Source: Opisthorchis felineus (lineage: Eukaryota > Platyhelminthes > Trematoda > Opisthorchiida > Opisthorchiidae). Taken from it: a stretch of DNA of 64,000 nucleotides. A program made the translations under genes and the position numbers. Within the stretch, counting starts at the first letter, position 1. Each line of letters begins with the position of its first letter. Positions 12,341 to 25,039 of this stretch are shown here, one piece after another. The stretch is taken from contig SJOL01007187.1 of the NCBI GenBank assembly GCA_004794785.1, forward strand, positions 557,356 through 621,355. The letters run 5' to 3'. A model generated the notes under the pieces. It saw only the letters and a program-made list of their open reading frames with translations. It did no database searches and was not told the origin of the DNA.

Positions 12341-12420
12341 TTAGAGCTCATCTGCAGGGTCTGAACTCCCGACGTCTGACTGTGAGGCGGGCGTGTTAAC
12401 CCTACTTCACCAGCGTAGGA
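12340..12420 (-). repeat. tRNA-Val-like remnant (probable SINE head)
   Basis: Read on the minus strand, this contains CTGGTGAAGTAGGGTTAACA, resembling a degenerate A box and D arm. It is followed by CCCGCCTCACAG, which looks like an anticodon arm with loop CCTCACA and anticodon CAC, and then GAGTTCAGACCC, a degenerate B box. The anticodon stem does not pair well, and the T arm is decayed. I therefore read it as a tRNA-derived SINE remnant or tRNA pseudogene, not a working tRNA gene. Confidence 0.4.
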
Positions 12421-12429
12421 TGCATCTGA

Positions 12430-15400
12430 ATTATCAGGTCCAAAAAGATGAAAGTGTTTACGCCTGAGTGATGTGATTGCTGTCCACTGATGATATCAAA
12501 ATTCTTCAGTTTATAGTGAGGCAATGACTTGGAACACTCGAATTCAATCAGCTGCCAGTTTTGCACATTCACTGAGGGACAAACGCCATAATCGGACTTG
12601 GAAGCTGATTGAATTAGAGTTTGTCCCACGTCACAGTAGTATCAGCTGTCGTGGTTTGTGCCCACAAATTTTATTCAAATAGGTTGTAAAATTTGTCTCA
12701 GCTTTTCGAGTGGATTGTAACAGTAAAATACGAAGTTCCAAGGTTGCTGCACTGATGATCGAGACTAGTTCAAATGCTAGCCGTGGTAAATTTTGCACCA
12801 CGAAGACCGTTGAGTTAGTTCGGATTGTAACGGGTTCTAATCCGGTCATGGTCACAAGTCATAGGATTCCAGGAGAATCTGGACAAGACTGGATGAAATT
12901 GGAAACCGAGAACCGCCAGCAGCTGAGCTTGTCAACCCCAAACCTGACTGCGGTGTGCACGAACAAATTAACCCATACGCTCCTACAGAGCAAGCAATTA
13001 GTGAATGTTTTTCAACAATAGTCTCTTGAAGTTATTGTAAAATCCCTTCAGGAAAATAGGGACTTCAATGTACACTCCATACTCCAGCCGATGACATTTG
13101 TGGTCTACTCTGAAAAGATTTTTGGCTAAAATACCTCTCACAACTCCCCGCGATGCAAGCCGGGAGATTGTCTCTCCATGATCCTAAAATATAAGGTTAA
13201 ATGGACCTAACGTAAGTGGTTTGTTTTGAAGGATGTTCCCACTGGTATATCCAGAGAAAGTTAACTCTATTCAAAAATACGAAGATGTACGACAAGCCGA
13301 GGACGACGTGGGATCCAGTAGACGAGGGGTCAAAACAGAGAACCTCTGGACAGAGGATGTGCTCCATTCCATTGACGTCCTCACGATGTGAACAGTACAA
13401 TGACGTTTCGACAGGTAGTTATGAAGGAAAGTAATGAGAAAGTTAGGAGTCTGTTTACTTTTGACGAATGGAAGAAAGACGACAGAAAATCCTGAAAATG
13501 GCTTAACACCTCATTACCGTTATGAGGAGGAAGTAAACGCCTCGGGGGAAGGGGATTTTTTGTATGCAACAAAGAACTTCTGTTGTCCATATTACCGTTG
13601 GGACCCACAGTCAGCACAACAAGCCTTGTATACTACTCTCCAAATGTATTGCAAATTCCGGCCCCCTTTGATGATCACTGGTGCCAGGCGGTCTTCTTTC
13701 GACGAGTTTCCGGAAGTGGATTTCCTAGCAGGTTGTCAGTCTTATTGAATGAATGTCCTAAATTCCAGCTCTCCAGATACTTGCGAAGGAAACATTCTAT
13801 TGGAATAATTTAGGAGACAGAATTAGTAAACTAAACTATGTATACTTAAAGAGTTGGACAATGGTGTAAATCATTGTAAGGAAGTCAGTAATTTGGAAAT
13901 TCAGTTAATTTCCAGGTTAGGGAAATATTGCTTGGTTTTAGAGCTCACAAACACACGAATATTTAGCACAGTAGTCATCGTGAAGAGTGTTCGTTTTGGA
14001 ATGGAATGTCATAGGCAGAAGCATTTCCATTTCTAGTATACCAGTGGGTTACCCATCAGAATCGAAACACACCCACCGTACATCAAACTTTTCTAGACAA
14101 AGTAGTGATCGTAACTAATCATCCTAAGTATGCCCTAACCTAATCGGACCCTATCGTATCTCGCTTGTCGTTGCACACAAAAGTGTTAGTATGACACCAA
14201 GCCGCCGACTGCTGGATGCATTCAGGGGCAGTGTGATACCAAGAGCAGCGGACTGTATGTGACATGAGTGTAACTTTACAAATATAACACATCTGCACAA
14301 GGATACGACGGAGTCGTATCGGAGCGAGGTAGACTTGCTCTCCCTACTGCTGTGTGCATCTCATGAGCCCCGGAGGCAAGCAGCATTCAAATCTGGTACC
14401 ATTGCTTCAGGTTATTCCTTGAGACAAATATGGGTACTTTTGCCTCTAACTCAAGTAAGCACTCGGCTGTGCTTCGTTCAATACGTCAGGCACCTGCTAG
14501 TGTTTGTTTAGGGTCTTCTAGGCCTCGTTTTTAGTCAACTGACGTCGCTGAGATGAGCACAAATACTAATCGATCCACTCTTCTTATTGTCACAGGCTAC
14601 TGGAACGATCCAGGCAGAGTCGAATAAGTTGTAGGACACCAAAATCCCCTAAAAGCGTGAGTCCAGCACCGTTCAGTAGAAGCCCTATATACAGCATCAG
14701 TCTCTTTGGAAAGTGAGCCAAATTGTCGTTCTAGGTACCTTCTCAGGGATTATTTCTTTGGGTGAAGTACACTTTAGGAAACCGACAAAAATTTATCGCT
14801 TACATCACAGTAGTCTTTCCTCAAGATCATCTTTTCATAAGAGGACGACTGTATATGAAGGATGGCAAACAGATGCTGGACTTTATATCACCGAATACGC
14901 TAAAACTCTTGGAGTATTCAACAGAGGAAAAATTACAGGGTCATCACACTTTATGGAAGTGTGCAGAGAGACAGTCTCGATACTAAAGTTGATCGTCCCT
15001 AGGCAGAGACTACCTCTCCGAAAAAGCTACTTTTGATTGTAAATTTCGTTTGGTAGCTAAGACTTCCTTAAAAGAGCCGCTTTTCACATGGAACTCCTTT
15101 TAACCGGCCCTGTCAAATGGTTCTTTCGTAGAAATACAACTGTCAGACGCAATTCCATTTGTTTGACTTGAAATCAGTAAGAAGACGCACAGGTATTCAA
15201 GAATTGTAAGGCTTATTTGGAGGTGTCATGCAATGCTATCATCAACGATAAGCTAACCACTATGAGCCAGATTACATCTTCTTTGAAGGCGAATAAAGCA
15301 AAAATTGTTAAGGTGGCTGTTTCCTTTGCTTTCTTGTCATGCACGTGGTTTGTGCTTGAGAACTGCCATACAGTTACGGCATAAGTCTAGGAGGTATGAA

Positions 15401-15910
15401 TCAGGGTATTGCACTGCTAGAGCCTTATTTGGCGGTACCCATGATGATAGGATTCACCGGTCAGTCCTGGAAAATCGACTCATGAGAGCTGATGAATGGC
15501 TTACTCGTTTGCTTTCTTGGCACCTACTACCCGCTGTTCCGGCGCACCTCGAAAGCGTCATGTTTTACCCATTTCTTCACTTCTAAATACAAGTTCTTCC
15601 ACTCCATCCGAACCAAACTTGGCTAACAAAAAGTGCGAAAATTTAAATCTGGTCTACATGGGTGATAGTGACGACATAAGCGGGCTATCGTGCATTGCGT
15701 CTGGGAACATCAGGCTTGGGTTGGAAAAATTTCAAGCATGCTTATAATCCTAAGGATGAGTCATGATGGTGCTGTAAGTCTGCTCGGGATCGGGTAGAGT
15801 GTGAGAATCTTAAGCCGCACAATGTACTTCATTATGATGTTAGCATAGCTCATTCTAATGATGCCGTGTCAACAAGTATAAATTTATATAGACCTAATGC
15901 ACTACACTTC
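12430..15910. other. Long stretch without a recognisable gene
   Basis: I see no gene family or repeat I can name. A small perfect 8-bp hairpin (GATACGAC, GGA loop, GTCGTATC) occurs near 14311-14330. Open frames of up to 107 codons at 14713-15036 and others have no recognisable motif. Confidence 0.45.
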
Positions 15911-15914
15911 GACG

Positions 15915-16170
15915 GCCAACGACCAGTTTCATCCTTCTTGAAGCTGGCTCATCAGGTAGGCGCAGTCCCCGAGTTTCCGTCAACCTTATGTTCTACTTGA
16001 ACCCAAATTGCACGAAATTAGCGAAATACACTCATCTGCATACTAATTTGGTTTTGACGGGAGACTCACCTGGAACGGAACCCAGGTGTTCTTACGTATC
16101 TGAATGTGCTACACCAGGCCGCATCACTTTTCAATTGGTACGACATTCAAGGTATCAGAGTTGTAATTTT
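15915..16170 (-). repeat. Hammerhead-type repeat, copy b
   Basis: The minus strand carries CTGATGAG at 15955-15948, then GAAAC followed by TGGTC (15930-15921), which retains a GTC cleavage-type triplet. The helix II segment has been rearranged. The plus-strand side, about 16015-16165, holds the associated module (CGAAATACACTCAT, TTTGGTTTTGACGGGAGA, CACCTGGAA, TTTTCAATTGGTACGA). The ribozyme-like part and the module are on opposite strands here, unlike copies a and i. Confidence 0.65.
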
Positions 16171-17100
16171 TACTGTGGTGAACGTGACACATCAGGACAT
16201 GGGCAATATCACTGTAACACAGATCATACTAATGAATGCCACAGTATTACTACACTAACGTTAGTAGTTCATCGCATGTGTGTGAATATTTTCAGTCTTG
16301 GTTGATCAAAATATGCCTTCTGAAAAAACACCTTTTTAAACTGAGGATAACTGGGCCGCTCAACAAGAGCAATATTTGCTCATAGATCCAAGTGGAGAGT
16401 TCAGGGCCATCTCATTTGTCTGCTTATTAATAATTTTAGTATACTTCTGTTATAAGTTCTTTCATGTCATTCAACTTTCGGTAAGCATTTTCTTGATTGA
16501 TATCCTGCAAACTAAAGATCAGGTGGTCTCTGCACTAAAGTTAGTAACGTGAAGCTACTGTCCCATCCACGTAGGTTTTTAGTACACTGGCGGATGCATC
16601 GAGCCATTCGAAGTCCGTGCAACGGTATCGGACAGTTTCTGGTATGATTTGAGAGGATGATACTGTCGGACAGACATTAATTTGGGAAATGGAACAAGCT
16701 TACCTCGGTCTGGGCTGATTAGGTTTAGAAGATAAACAGATGATTGCGCTAATGACCCACAAGACCAATCCAAGTAAAGCACCTGCATCCGCAAGTGGCG
16801 CACGTTCGAGGCTATATTGGAATTATTCAGACCGACTGTTCTGCAGCACTGCGACCAGTCGAGTCTAAAAGCTTACGCTATTCTGTAGACCGTTCTGTGG
16901 AGCGCCAGGCCCTGCCAAGATCTGAAGGGGGAGTTGCCGTTTTTCAGACTGTCAGGAGGCTCAGTTTGGTAAAAGCAATCCCAGAATGCCCGAAACCTCT
17001 GACTACCACCCTCTTCCCTCTGAATGTATTCACGTGTTTTTGCAAACTGTAGTTGCCGCAACGTGAACCCGTAGATGTATGTTTTACGTGGGAGTCCTCT
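16171..17100. other. Stretch without a recognisable gene
   Basis: Nothing clear. The right end may hold the upstream RT segment of the Penelope-like element that becomes readable at about 17150. Confidence 0.35.
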
Positions 17101-17109
17101 GAATTGTGT

Positions 17110-18420
17110 CCTCTCATCTTTTTTATGAAATGGATAAAGGGAGCTCAATGATTCAAAAAGTTGGAACAGCAGTGGTATCTCCACCAAATACCCTATTAGC
17201 TGCTATTTTTATGAATAAGATTGGGGCGTGAAAAGTTAAGTCACTCCATCGAACAGCTCCCATTTTGTCGGTAACGTGAAGAGGTTTGGGGATTTTAATG
17301 GAGATTTCGCCCAGTAAGTGAAGCTACTCTGTGCTGAAAAGCCGAGAACCTCCATCAGAACTCCCACTTCATGGACGCTATGTTGATGACGTTTTTATAA
17401 TCCTTGATTCAACCACCACTAGGCAAGAGCTGTATCGTCCTTTTATTGTGGCCTAGTTAGCAGTCGAATTCATTATATAGTTTGTTTGGACGGTATCCAT
17501 GAACCTTTGCGTATCATTATTTTATTCTTACGTGTAACCGCACTTGCCAACTGAGACTTTAAGGAAAACGGTTGTTTGCTAAACCACCTGTTCTTCAATA
17601 GTCGATTATACCCGGGATTTTGTGAGCCAAGCCGACTTCATCATACTCATTCCTTTGATTGGCCTCAGACAGCTTCGTTTACGTTGTACATTCAACATGC
17701 AATTTTCATTTAACAGAATCATTCATAGACAGGCAAACTGAGTGGCAGTTGGCTCCATATAGTTATGAGAAAAGTTTATCAGTCGGCCCAAGTCATTTCA
17801 TTACCACTTTCCCATGAACGCCATGAAGATGATACTTTTACCATTCATTATTCATACACTTCGACATTGGAATTAGTATATAGGGCACTGCGATTTACCG
17901 CACAAGTGGAAGACAATAACAGTTTCAACCTTTTTTAATCTGGCGCTCACCCAAAAGTCACAAGACACCAGCTTCCACACTCAGGTTTCCGGTCAAGGAG
18001 GCTTACAGAATCTGCAACAGCGGCCGACTAGACTCAGGAACTGTGGGGTTTCTGAAAGAACCTGACGGAAAAAACGTTATTTGGAGCAGTTCCGGCTGTC
18101 CCACAAGACTGCCAGACAGTGATGTAAAACACTCATTCACCTAATGAAAAAGAAGCCTATATACATTCTAATCCCCTATAAGGCGATAAAGCTTCTCAGG
18201 CGGTTGCATCACCTGAGAGAACGCTTAAGAACACTCGTTCAACTTAAGGCTGTTGAGAAAACGTCCGGATGCTCAACATCACTTGAAGGATAAACTGCTC
18301 GTTGATCTACGCCTTCATTTGTGGGTGTTCTCCGAACTGTGATGAAAATAAGACACACTACTCATTCCTGAAAACTTCTGAGAATATGCAATCCTGCAAG
18401 CAGTTTGTAAGCCAAACAAC
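17110..18420 (+). pseudogene. Penelope-like retroelement relic: reverse transcriptase
   Basis: Three ordered matches support this call. At about 17157-17230 the frame gives KVGTAVVSPPNTLLAAIFM, aligned with the Penelope RT block whose usual form has GVAMGSPLGP then LANIFM. At 17376-17399 comes RYVDDVFI, the catalytic YVDD box in the form typical of Penelope-like elements. At about 18000-18100 the frame reads AYRICNSGRLDSGTVGFL, matching the post-palm helix (RICS...L...L). At about 18170-18330 the phrases IPYKAIKLLRRL and, in another frame, LKDKLL match the thumb region. Multiple stops and frameshifts show that it is dead. I could not find a GIY-YIG endonuclease downstream. These elements copy themselves by RT and often carry hammerhead ribozymes in their terminal repeats. 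Confidence 0.65.
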
Positions 18421-18424
18421 TTGA

Positions 18425-19485
18425 TCGGTACATTTGTAGCCCGTTTGTTCGCTTCTAATCGGCAGATTGATCCGGCCGAATTGTCCAGCGTGATCTTTGG
18501 AGTGTCGCGGAATCACTTCAAGTCCTTCCGAGTAAATGCATCCACAACTGCTAAATCAGCCTGAACTTCACTACGAGAGCCAATCCTTTGTCGCCAGAAG
18601 CATCACTCAAAAGCGTCCACCCTGCAGTGGTCACTATACTTTCAGGCTAGAGTGAATCTGCCGGAGAAGAACGGTTTTACCGAATGATGTTACTGACCAT
18701 TTTTAACTGCTTTTGTTAATTATACATGTGTTGACCCGACAAGACCACACCGAACTCATACGATCGCACTGTATGCGTTCTGAGTTAGCTATGGTGAAAA
18801 TTGTCGCCTAATTGCTTACTGTGCGAAGTCTTCATCGTCTTTCGAAAATGTTGGTTGGTCTCCAGTAGAATTACACTTCCTGACATCTTTTGATTTGCTT
18901 ACAGAACCCTGCACTCTCGATCTATGACAACATTGGACACTCGCAGTTCATAACTATGGAACCCCTTCCTCAGGTCCAAGAACCGTGTCCATCCTTTTTA
19001 CCGCAATTCTGAACCATCCGGTGATAGTATAACTGAGTCCCCCCAAAAACCGACACCTCATGACCAACGGGTGCCTTTCACGAAGTGAGAGGTCACGCTG
19101 CAGTGTTAGATCAAATTTCAAGTTAAACCAGAATCATGAATCCTATTCTGTATTTCATTTAATAGGTTCGGGATTGAGCTTTTGTTCAAAATAGAATCTC
19201 GATGTGGACCGAGGTGAGCGATTTCTGTTTTATGCTTGTGGCCACATGCACTGACGCAAAGCATGGAGTGAATCTGACTGCAAATTTTTTCACGTTGTCG
19301 TGCCCATTTAACAAGTCAACTGAATACGAAAGTGGTCACATAAAATTTACTATTTTCAACAAAATGACTGAATCGGTCAAATGCAATTATTATCTCTCTC
19401 AGAGAGCGATACTACTTGCGAAGCTAAGACCAAGTGGACCCGAGGTAATCCATAATCCGGCGCTTAAATCCCGCCGATATTTCAG
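18425..19485. other. Stretch without a recognisable gene
   Basis: This may include the degraded 3' part of the Penelope-like element, up to about 18650. I could not identify an endonuclease domain. An open frame at 19202-19549 has no motif I recognise. Confidence 0.35.
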
Positions 19486-19489
19486 AACA

Positions 19490-19660
19490 CCATACCAATT
19501 TATTCGAACGCTCAAGGTCAATCAGTTCAGTGACGGTCGACGACGATGAGTGTTTAGGAGTATCACAGAAGCACGACCAATGATGATAAGTGCTCAGGCA
19601 TCTCATGGAAACACGCTTGATTTTGATTGGTGTTCACCAAGCACCGACCAGACAGCCTGA
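19490..19660 (+). repeat. Dispersed repeat, copy 2 (unclassified)
   Basis: Partner of the segment at 5700-5890, on the opposite strand. Shared ordered blocks include AGTGACGGTCGACGA, ATCACAGAAGCACGAC, ATGATGATAAGTG and GGTGTTCACCAAGC. No coding sequence or Pol III boxes are visible. Confidence 0.6.
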
Positions 19661-19664
19661 ATGA

Positions 19665-21940
19665 ATGTCAAAAGTGCCCTTTAAATGACAACAACACCAT
19701 TGCATACCACTGGAAAGGTGTATGCGTAAATTACTGTACAGAAGATATATGGAAATGTCGATATTTGACATTCCAGAGCTGCAAAAGATATGTACTTTTT
19801 CCGGCCTCATCGGTGAATTCTTTTTCTTCCCAGAACAATGTATTAAAGTGATGTTGGATTTTATTTAAAGGGGTACAGGGATCGTACTCGTGGCTTCAAG
19901 CTATGCAAATAACTAACTATGTGTGTTTTCAATCACGTCCTAAATTCGTGAGTCCTCGTGGAACGTGATCCACGCGGATTTAGGGGGGCATATTTGTCAA
20001 TCGAACCGGTCTGCTGTCCAATTTACCGACTACATTCGGTGTGGGATTTCGTCCATCTAGTCTCATCAAAGCAGATAAAATCAATAATCGGTTCAGAGAG
20101 TGGTAGTTAATTCACTAACTGACAATCCTGGCTGAATTAAGCCGGCCGCGAAGCGTATGATGACGTGAACAAAAGTGGAGCGATTCTGTTATAGTATCTC
20201 GGTTATTAGGACAGCCAGTATATATCCGGATGAACTGGGAATGATTACTGGGCAAATCACAAAGACGCTCAGTTTCATGCTGCACCGTGAAGGTTTATTG
20301 TCTCGCTACACTATGTAAGACTACCGTTAGATGGCACGGTTATAGCATTTGATGTTGCGCTTCACTTAGTCAACGTTAGGCCTGGGATCCTGAACGCCAG
20401 CTTGTGTCAGTTCGTGAACCCAGACCCAGTCACTATGGTCCAAGTGTTTGACAAAGCCTGGAGCCAGCTCTCATCATCTACAGTCGGCATTACACTGAAA
20501 TGCGATGGACGTCATGCCGGAGATTTGTGGATGGAAAACAATGGAAGAAAGTCATCGCAGTGCAAGGTTTTCGGGAAATTGAAATGGAGCCCCTAGGATT
20601 GAAAGAGTGCACGAAAGTGTTGATGACCTAGTTGACTGGATGGAAATTGAATCAGCGATGGCGCTTTCTGTGTACTGTGGTTGTGGTTTTTTCCACCTAC
20701 TTAATGCGGTGGTCACGATTATTAATCAGTAAGATTTCTTGTCTCGCCTACCAGTGCCTGTTCCGAAAGCACCTATAGCACCTGTTTGTCCCAGTGACTT
20801 GGTAAATACGCACGCAAACTGAATGGATAAATTTTGGACCTCCGGAAATTGGTCCAGAATAATCCAGACGAAGTTCACATCCACTCAGGGATATTTTGCT
20901 TCCTCCTTAAGTTTGTACAATGAAAAATCCATGATCGGTTGATACTCCTTTTAAAAATGCTTCAAAATCAATGATCTTTTTAGGATGCGACCGTATACCT
21001 TCAGGAAATCTATCTAGAATGTGTGCCAAGAACTTCTACAGCATTGTTTGATAACTTAGGCTTTGAACTACTAGCGAAGATAGATCGCACAAACTTATTG
21101 AAAGTTTTCCTAGTGAAAATATTGTTCAGTACCGTTAAGACGCCAAACCGTGGTACCAGTTGGCATCTGACCCGAATCCAAACTTCTTCTAAGCTTAGTT
21201 CGAGTTCAGTGATTAGCTTTACTTCTGGAATTTTGAACGGGTAGAAGCTAAACACAGAGCACATATTCATATTCTGAGCTGCACCATAACTACTGGCTAC
21301 AGAAAATCTTCGTGCGCCTTGACTTCAAGAGTGCGTTCTATTCTGGGTCAGTTGTTCCACCCATACCTGTTCAGCAAGGTTGACCCATGACTTCGCAAAC
21401 ATGATCTAGTCCTTGTATTCGCGTGTGTATGGACAGCTTATCATAAGCTTCCTTGCAGAAGATGATATCAGATAAAGATGTCCATTCTCTTTATTTTGCC
21501 TCACCTTTGTTACGCTTATTCCGCTTGTCCTTAGTCTTTATTGTAAGACATCAATATCGGTTGCGCGATAGAAGTGGGGTGGGGTTCTTTCAAACGTAAC
21601 CGATCTGTAAGCAATATTTGTTTAGAGTCAAATGCTTATTTGCTTACGACCAGAACCCGGTTTTTTAGATTGTGAATTCAAATAGGTTAAATGTTGATAA
21701 ATCGTATCAAACATACAAGTTGTCTGATAGGAGGTCTGTTTCTGACTTTGGAAATCCACATTCACTGGACTATCTAAAGCCGGAAAGTCGGTGGGTGAAA
21801 TTAACAAATGTGAAATCTTATCACCCTAAGTATCCTCAATCCAATGTCCCGGTCAAACTATCCGCGATGAAAATGTCTGGACCATGTTTACAATTATTCC
21901 AGAACACTGCTTTAAGGTTTTATCATTTATTTTTGTGGAA
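19665..21940. other. Stretch without a recognisable gene
   Basis: No family, repeat or RNA gene is recognised. Reading frames at 20402-20596 and 21010-21270 are uninterrupted but carry no motif. Confidence 0.4.
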
Positions 21941-21949
21941 TCCACTGCC

Positions 21950-22700
21950 ATTCCTTGGTGCGCTGAGACGACGCTTTAGCGGGCCGAGGTGCGTCGAATA
22001 ACGCCCAGAGGCTGGCACATTCGAGTGCTTCATCTGGCCATCTCGCTCCACCCACATGATTCGCCGTCAATCCTTGTGGCAGGCCAAACCTAGCCCAGAA
22101 ATGGCGCGTCTCTCGCATGCACGTGACTGCCCTAGATTTTTGCCTGTGTTTCGGTCACCATAGGCACGTGTGCACGGCTAAGTTGGCTGGCCTAAGGTCG
22201 TTCTTTGTGTGTGCGGTAAAAGTACGGGCATTGTGACAGAAGCATCCACATGATCACACTGGCTGGGTTTTCGTGCCAGTGCCTAAGTCTGGTGCCAAAT
22301 TGCCTACACCATCCGCCGAAAAACGCACGAGACGCCCAGGCCTTGGAGGCCTGATACGGTTGTCCTGCTAGGTTGGCGGTTTGCAAAGCCGATCCGCGAG
22401 GTCCAAGCTACTGCGCACTCTGTAACCGCCCTGCTTAATTGCATTGTCTGTCATTGAGCCTTCACAAGCCCTATACATGACGACGTTATTAACCAGGCCT
22501 CGACTGTGGCATCGCAGTGATGCGCCTTCACGCAACCACAGGAAAAGGCCTACAGAGGTTGCAACCGAAATGTCGACCGTACATAGGGTATTAGCCCATT
22601 GTGTTGTGTGAGTGATTGTGACTCAGGTGACAGTGAGGTGTAGACCCGCGGTAGGCATGACTAGAAGTGTGCATTTCGCCATTCTGATGCCATGAGTCGG
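21950..22700. other. GC-richer block
   Basis: By eye this block is clearly richer in G+C and CpG than its flanks. Consecutive open frames occur on the minus strand (for example 22386-22192 and 22118-21927). Their translations are rich in Ala, Arg and Trp, but I recognise no protein family. It may be a decayed element of foreign composition or an unrecognised retroelement. Confidence 0.35.
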
Positions 22701-23815
22701 TGCAGTAGGTTCCAATCTCATTTGTTTTCCGTATCAGAATCCACAGGACCCACTGAAATGATGATGGCCTTTCACCGGGCACTCCTGATACCGAATGTTT
22801 ATTCCGAAAAGCTTCTTTCTAAGTTGATTTTTGGAAACTGTCGATGCGATACCCATCGATCGATTGACCTAACTCTTTGTGCCTAAAGTTGAAGTATGAA
22901 CGAAAGCCACGGTGATTAATTACCCTAATTTTTCATCAGGTCGATTGTGTTCACATAGTTTGAGTCTTCAGGTCATTGTGGCATCTTCGGACCACTACCC
23001 GAACTGCGACCCGTGTGTCGAATTATTTCCTTTATTGGTGAAATGACTTCCGCAATCAGGAGGTAAGAATTTCCTTCACCGGAGGTTCAATACAGTATTC
23101 CTCCTCTGCAGAGACTCCCGGGACGAGAAATCTCATCAAGGGGACGCCCTGAGACCCACACGAACTTTTCCAATTCCACTGTTTTCTCCAAGAAAGAGTT
23201 CACAAAAACCGAAGGAGGTACACGTTCTAGTCCTTAAAGGGTCTGATTAGTCATAAAAAAATAGCGGTACGATGGACAAGCCCCACACCGTTGATACAGA
23301 TTTAACAGTCCACTGATGTAGTTTATACCATAAACACCTCTGAGGCACTATTCTTGCATTTCAGAGGTTCTTCTCTACTGAGCTTGGCTTGACCCATAAG
23401 TTTGCTGATAACACACACGCACATCACAAATGGCTGGAACGGATAAACTTTTCGATACGCAGTCGGATTGGAGTTTCAATACGTGACGAAGCAAGGCTGT
23501 TTTCCTTGATACATCAGTAAGGTAAATCCTTCCAATAAGGAATCCCTATCGGGAGAACAATAATGTCTCCAAGACCAGAACATACGTTCCCCGGGAGGCT
23601 TGTGGATATACGTCCTAATGCCCATTACCAGTCACTGCGTTCAACCAAAGCCAACCTGGCATGATAAAGCGCAAAGATACGAGAAATTACTTAGTTCATC
23701 ATGCGGGGGTTTATCAATGTGCTACTAACCACAAGGGCAACCATCATGTCTCCAAATCCAGCATTCCGTCAAGCAAGTGAGTTTAAAGTAAAACATGGAC
23801 CGATTTGCCGTTCAA
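22701..23815. other. Stretch without a recognisable gene
   Basis: Nothing recognisable. Confidence 0.4.
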
Positions 23816-23817
23816 GT

Positions 23818-23925
23818 TTCTACTTCCGGGATCTATACCTACCTGATGAACCCCAAACAAAGCTAAACCGGTAGTGCGCTGTCTACGCATTTTGAGCAAT
23901 TTTTCCGTAGTGCCTAAGTCGAAAA
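23818..23925 (+). repeat. Hammerhead-type repeat, copy c
   Basis: CTGATGA is at 23843-23849, preceded by CCTAC as in other copies. Helix II is decayed, and the GAAAC box is mutated to TAAAC. It is followed by CGGTAGTGCGCTGTC, which keeps a GTA triplet at the expected cleavage position. The module part is missing. Confidence 0.6.
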
Positions 23926-23929
23926 CAAA

Positions 23930-24655
23930 ACAAAATACATTGAATAGCTTCGCAACGGAACCCTGAAGCAGCCTGTGTGCTGCACCTTATGCGAAAGAAT
24001 ATCAAGGTGCTGTTGACCACGAGGGACTCCATGAAGTCTCAGTTCCAGAAATTTCGTCATGCATATGACCTTTAAAATAAAGCAGAAGCGTTTGTAATTC
24101 AACCGTTTTTTGTGTGGGGGAGCAGTCGATATCCAGGCTCGGTTATGTTTGCATTGTGTACACAGTGACGAACCTATTTCGTATGTTTTTATCCCTTCTG
24201 AAATCCTCAATAACTATTGGTAGTGATGTTCCGATGAGTTATCATCACCATGTAACAGTGACTTGTGCCTACTGCCGTTAAAAATTTGACTGGTTTCCTT
24301 CGTATTTTACTGCTCACCGTATAATTGTGATTGGGCTAAGTGAATGACACTCATTCTCTGCAGATATTTCATTCGCTTCATCACATAACAGTTGGCCTCA
24401 TGAGTTATAACAGAAATTAGATTTAATGAGCCAAATGACCAATGTTCCAAATATTCCACCTTTCCCCACAGAAGTGTACCAGGAATTGTAGTGTTTCCAG
24501 CATGGGTTTTCGCAATCACAATCACGTATTGCAGCTATCGTCGTAGCCTACCGTACTCCACAATTCCAAAGGTATACGATTTCACTTTCCCAAGACAGCA
24601 TGTTGAATGACTCACAGTAGCTTTTCAGTGACATAAATCGACGAAACTTTTGTAT
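23930..24655. other. Stretch without a recognisable gene
   Basis: Nothing recognisable. Confidence 0.4.
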
Positions 24656-24659
24656 TCAC

Positions 24660-25035
24660 TCGAAAACTGCTACCTTTCCGAAGGAGCACTACTCAGAAGG
24701 TTGCTGAAAGCTCCTCGAAAGCCCACGACCGGTTTCACCCTCCTTGAAGCTCATCTAGTAGACGCAGTTCGCGAATTTTCGTCAGCCTTGTTTTCGAAAT
24801 TTGCGCAGTTTGCGAACTACACTCATTTACAAACTAATTTTGTTTTAACGGAGACTCAGCTGAATCCCAGCTGACTCTCTCGTTCACGTCATTCTTCAAC
24901 TGAATACGTTCTACAAAGGCCTCTCACATTTCACTTGAAAATTATCAGAAACGAAAGGTTCCGCTGGCACGAGCTCATTCTCCCGTTAAAACCAAATTAC
25001 TTTGCAAATGTGTGTATCTCACGAAATGCTTTCTT
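24660..25035. repeat. Hammerhead-type repeat, copy d, with inverted module pair
   Basis: The minus strand at about 24775-24715 has the best-preserved 3' half of any copy: GGGTGAAACCGGTCGTGGGC, in which GAAAC, a two-pair helix III and GTC are all intact. The CTGATGAG box is mutated to TAGATGAG. The preceding GTCTAC can pair with GTGGGC (with G-U pairs) as helix I. The module follows on the plus strand at 24810-24930. A second partial module lies on the minus strand at about 24945-25035, making a foldback. Confidence 0.7.
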
Positions 25036-25039
25036 TCCG

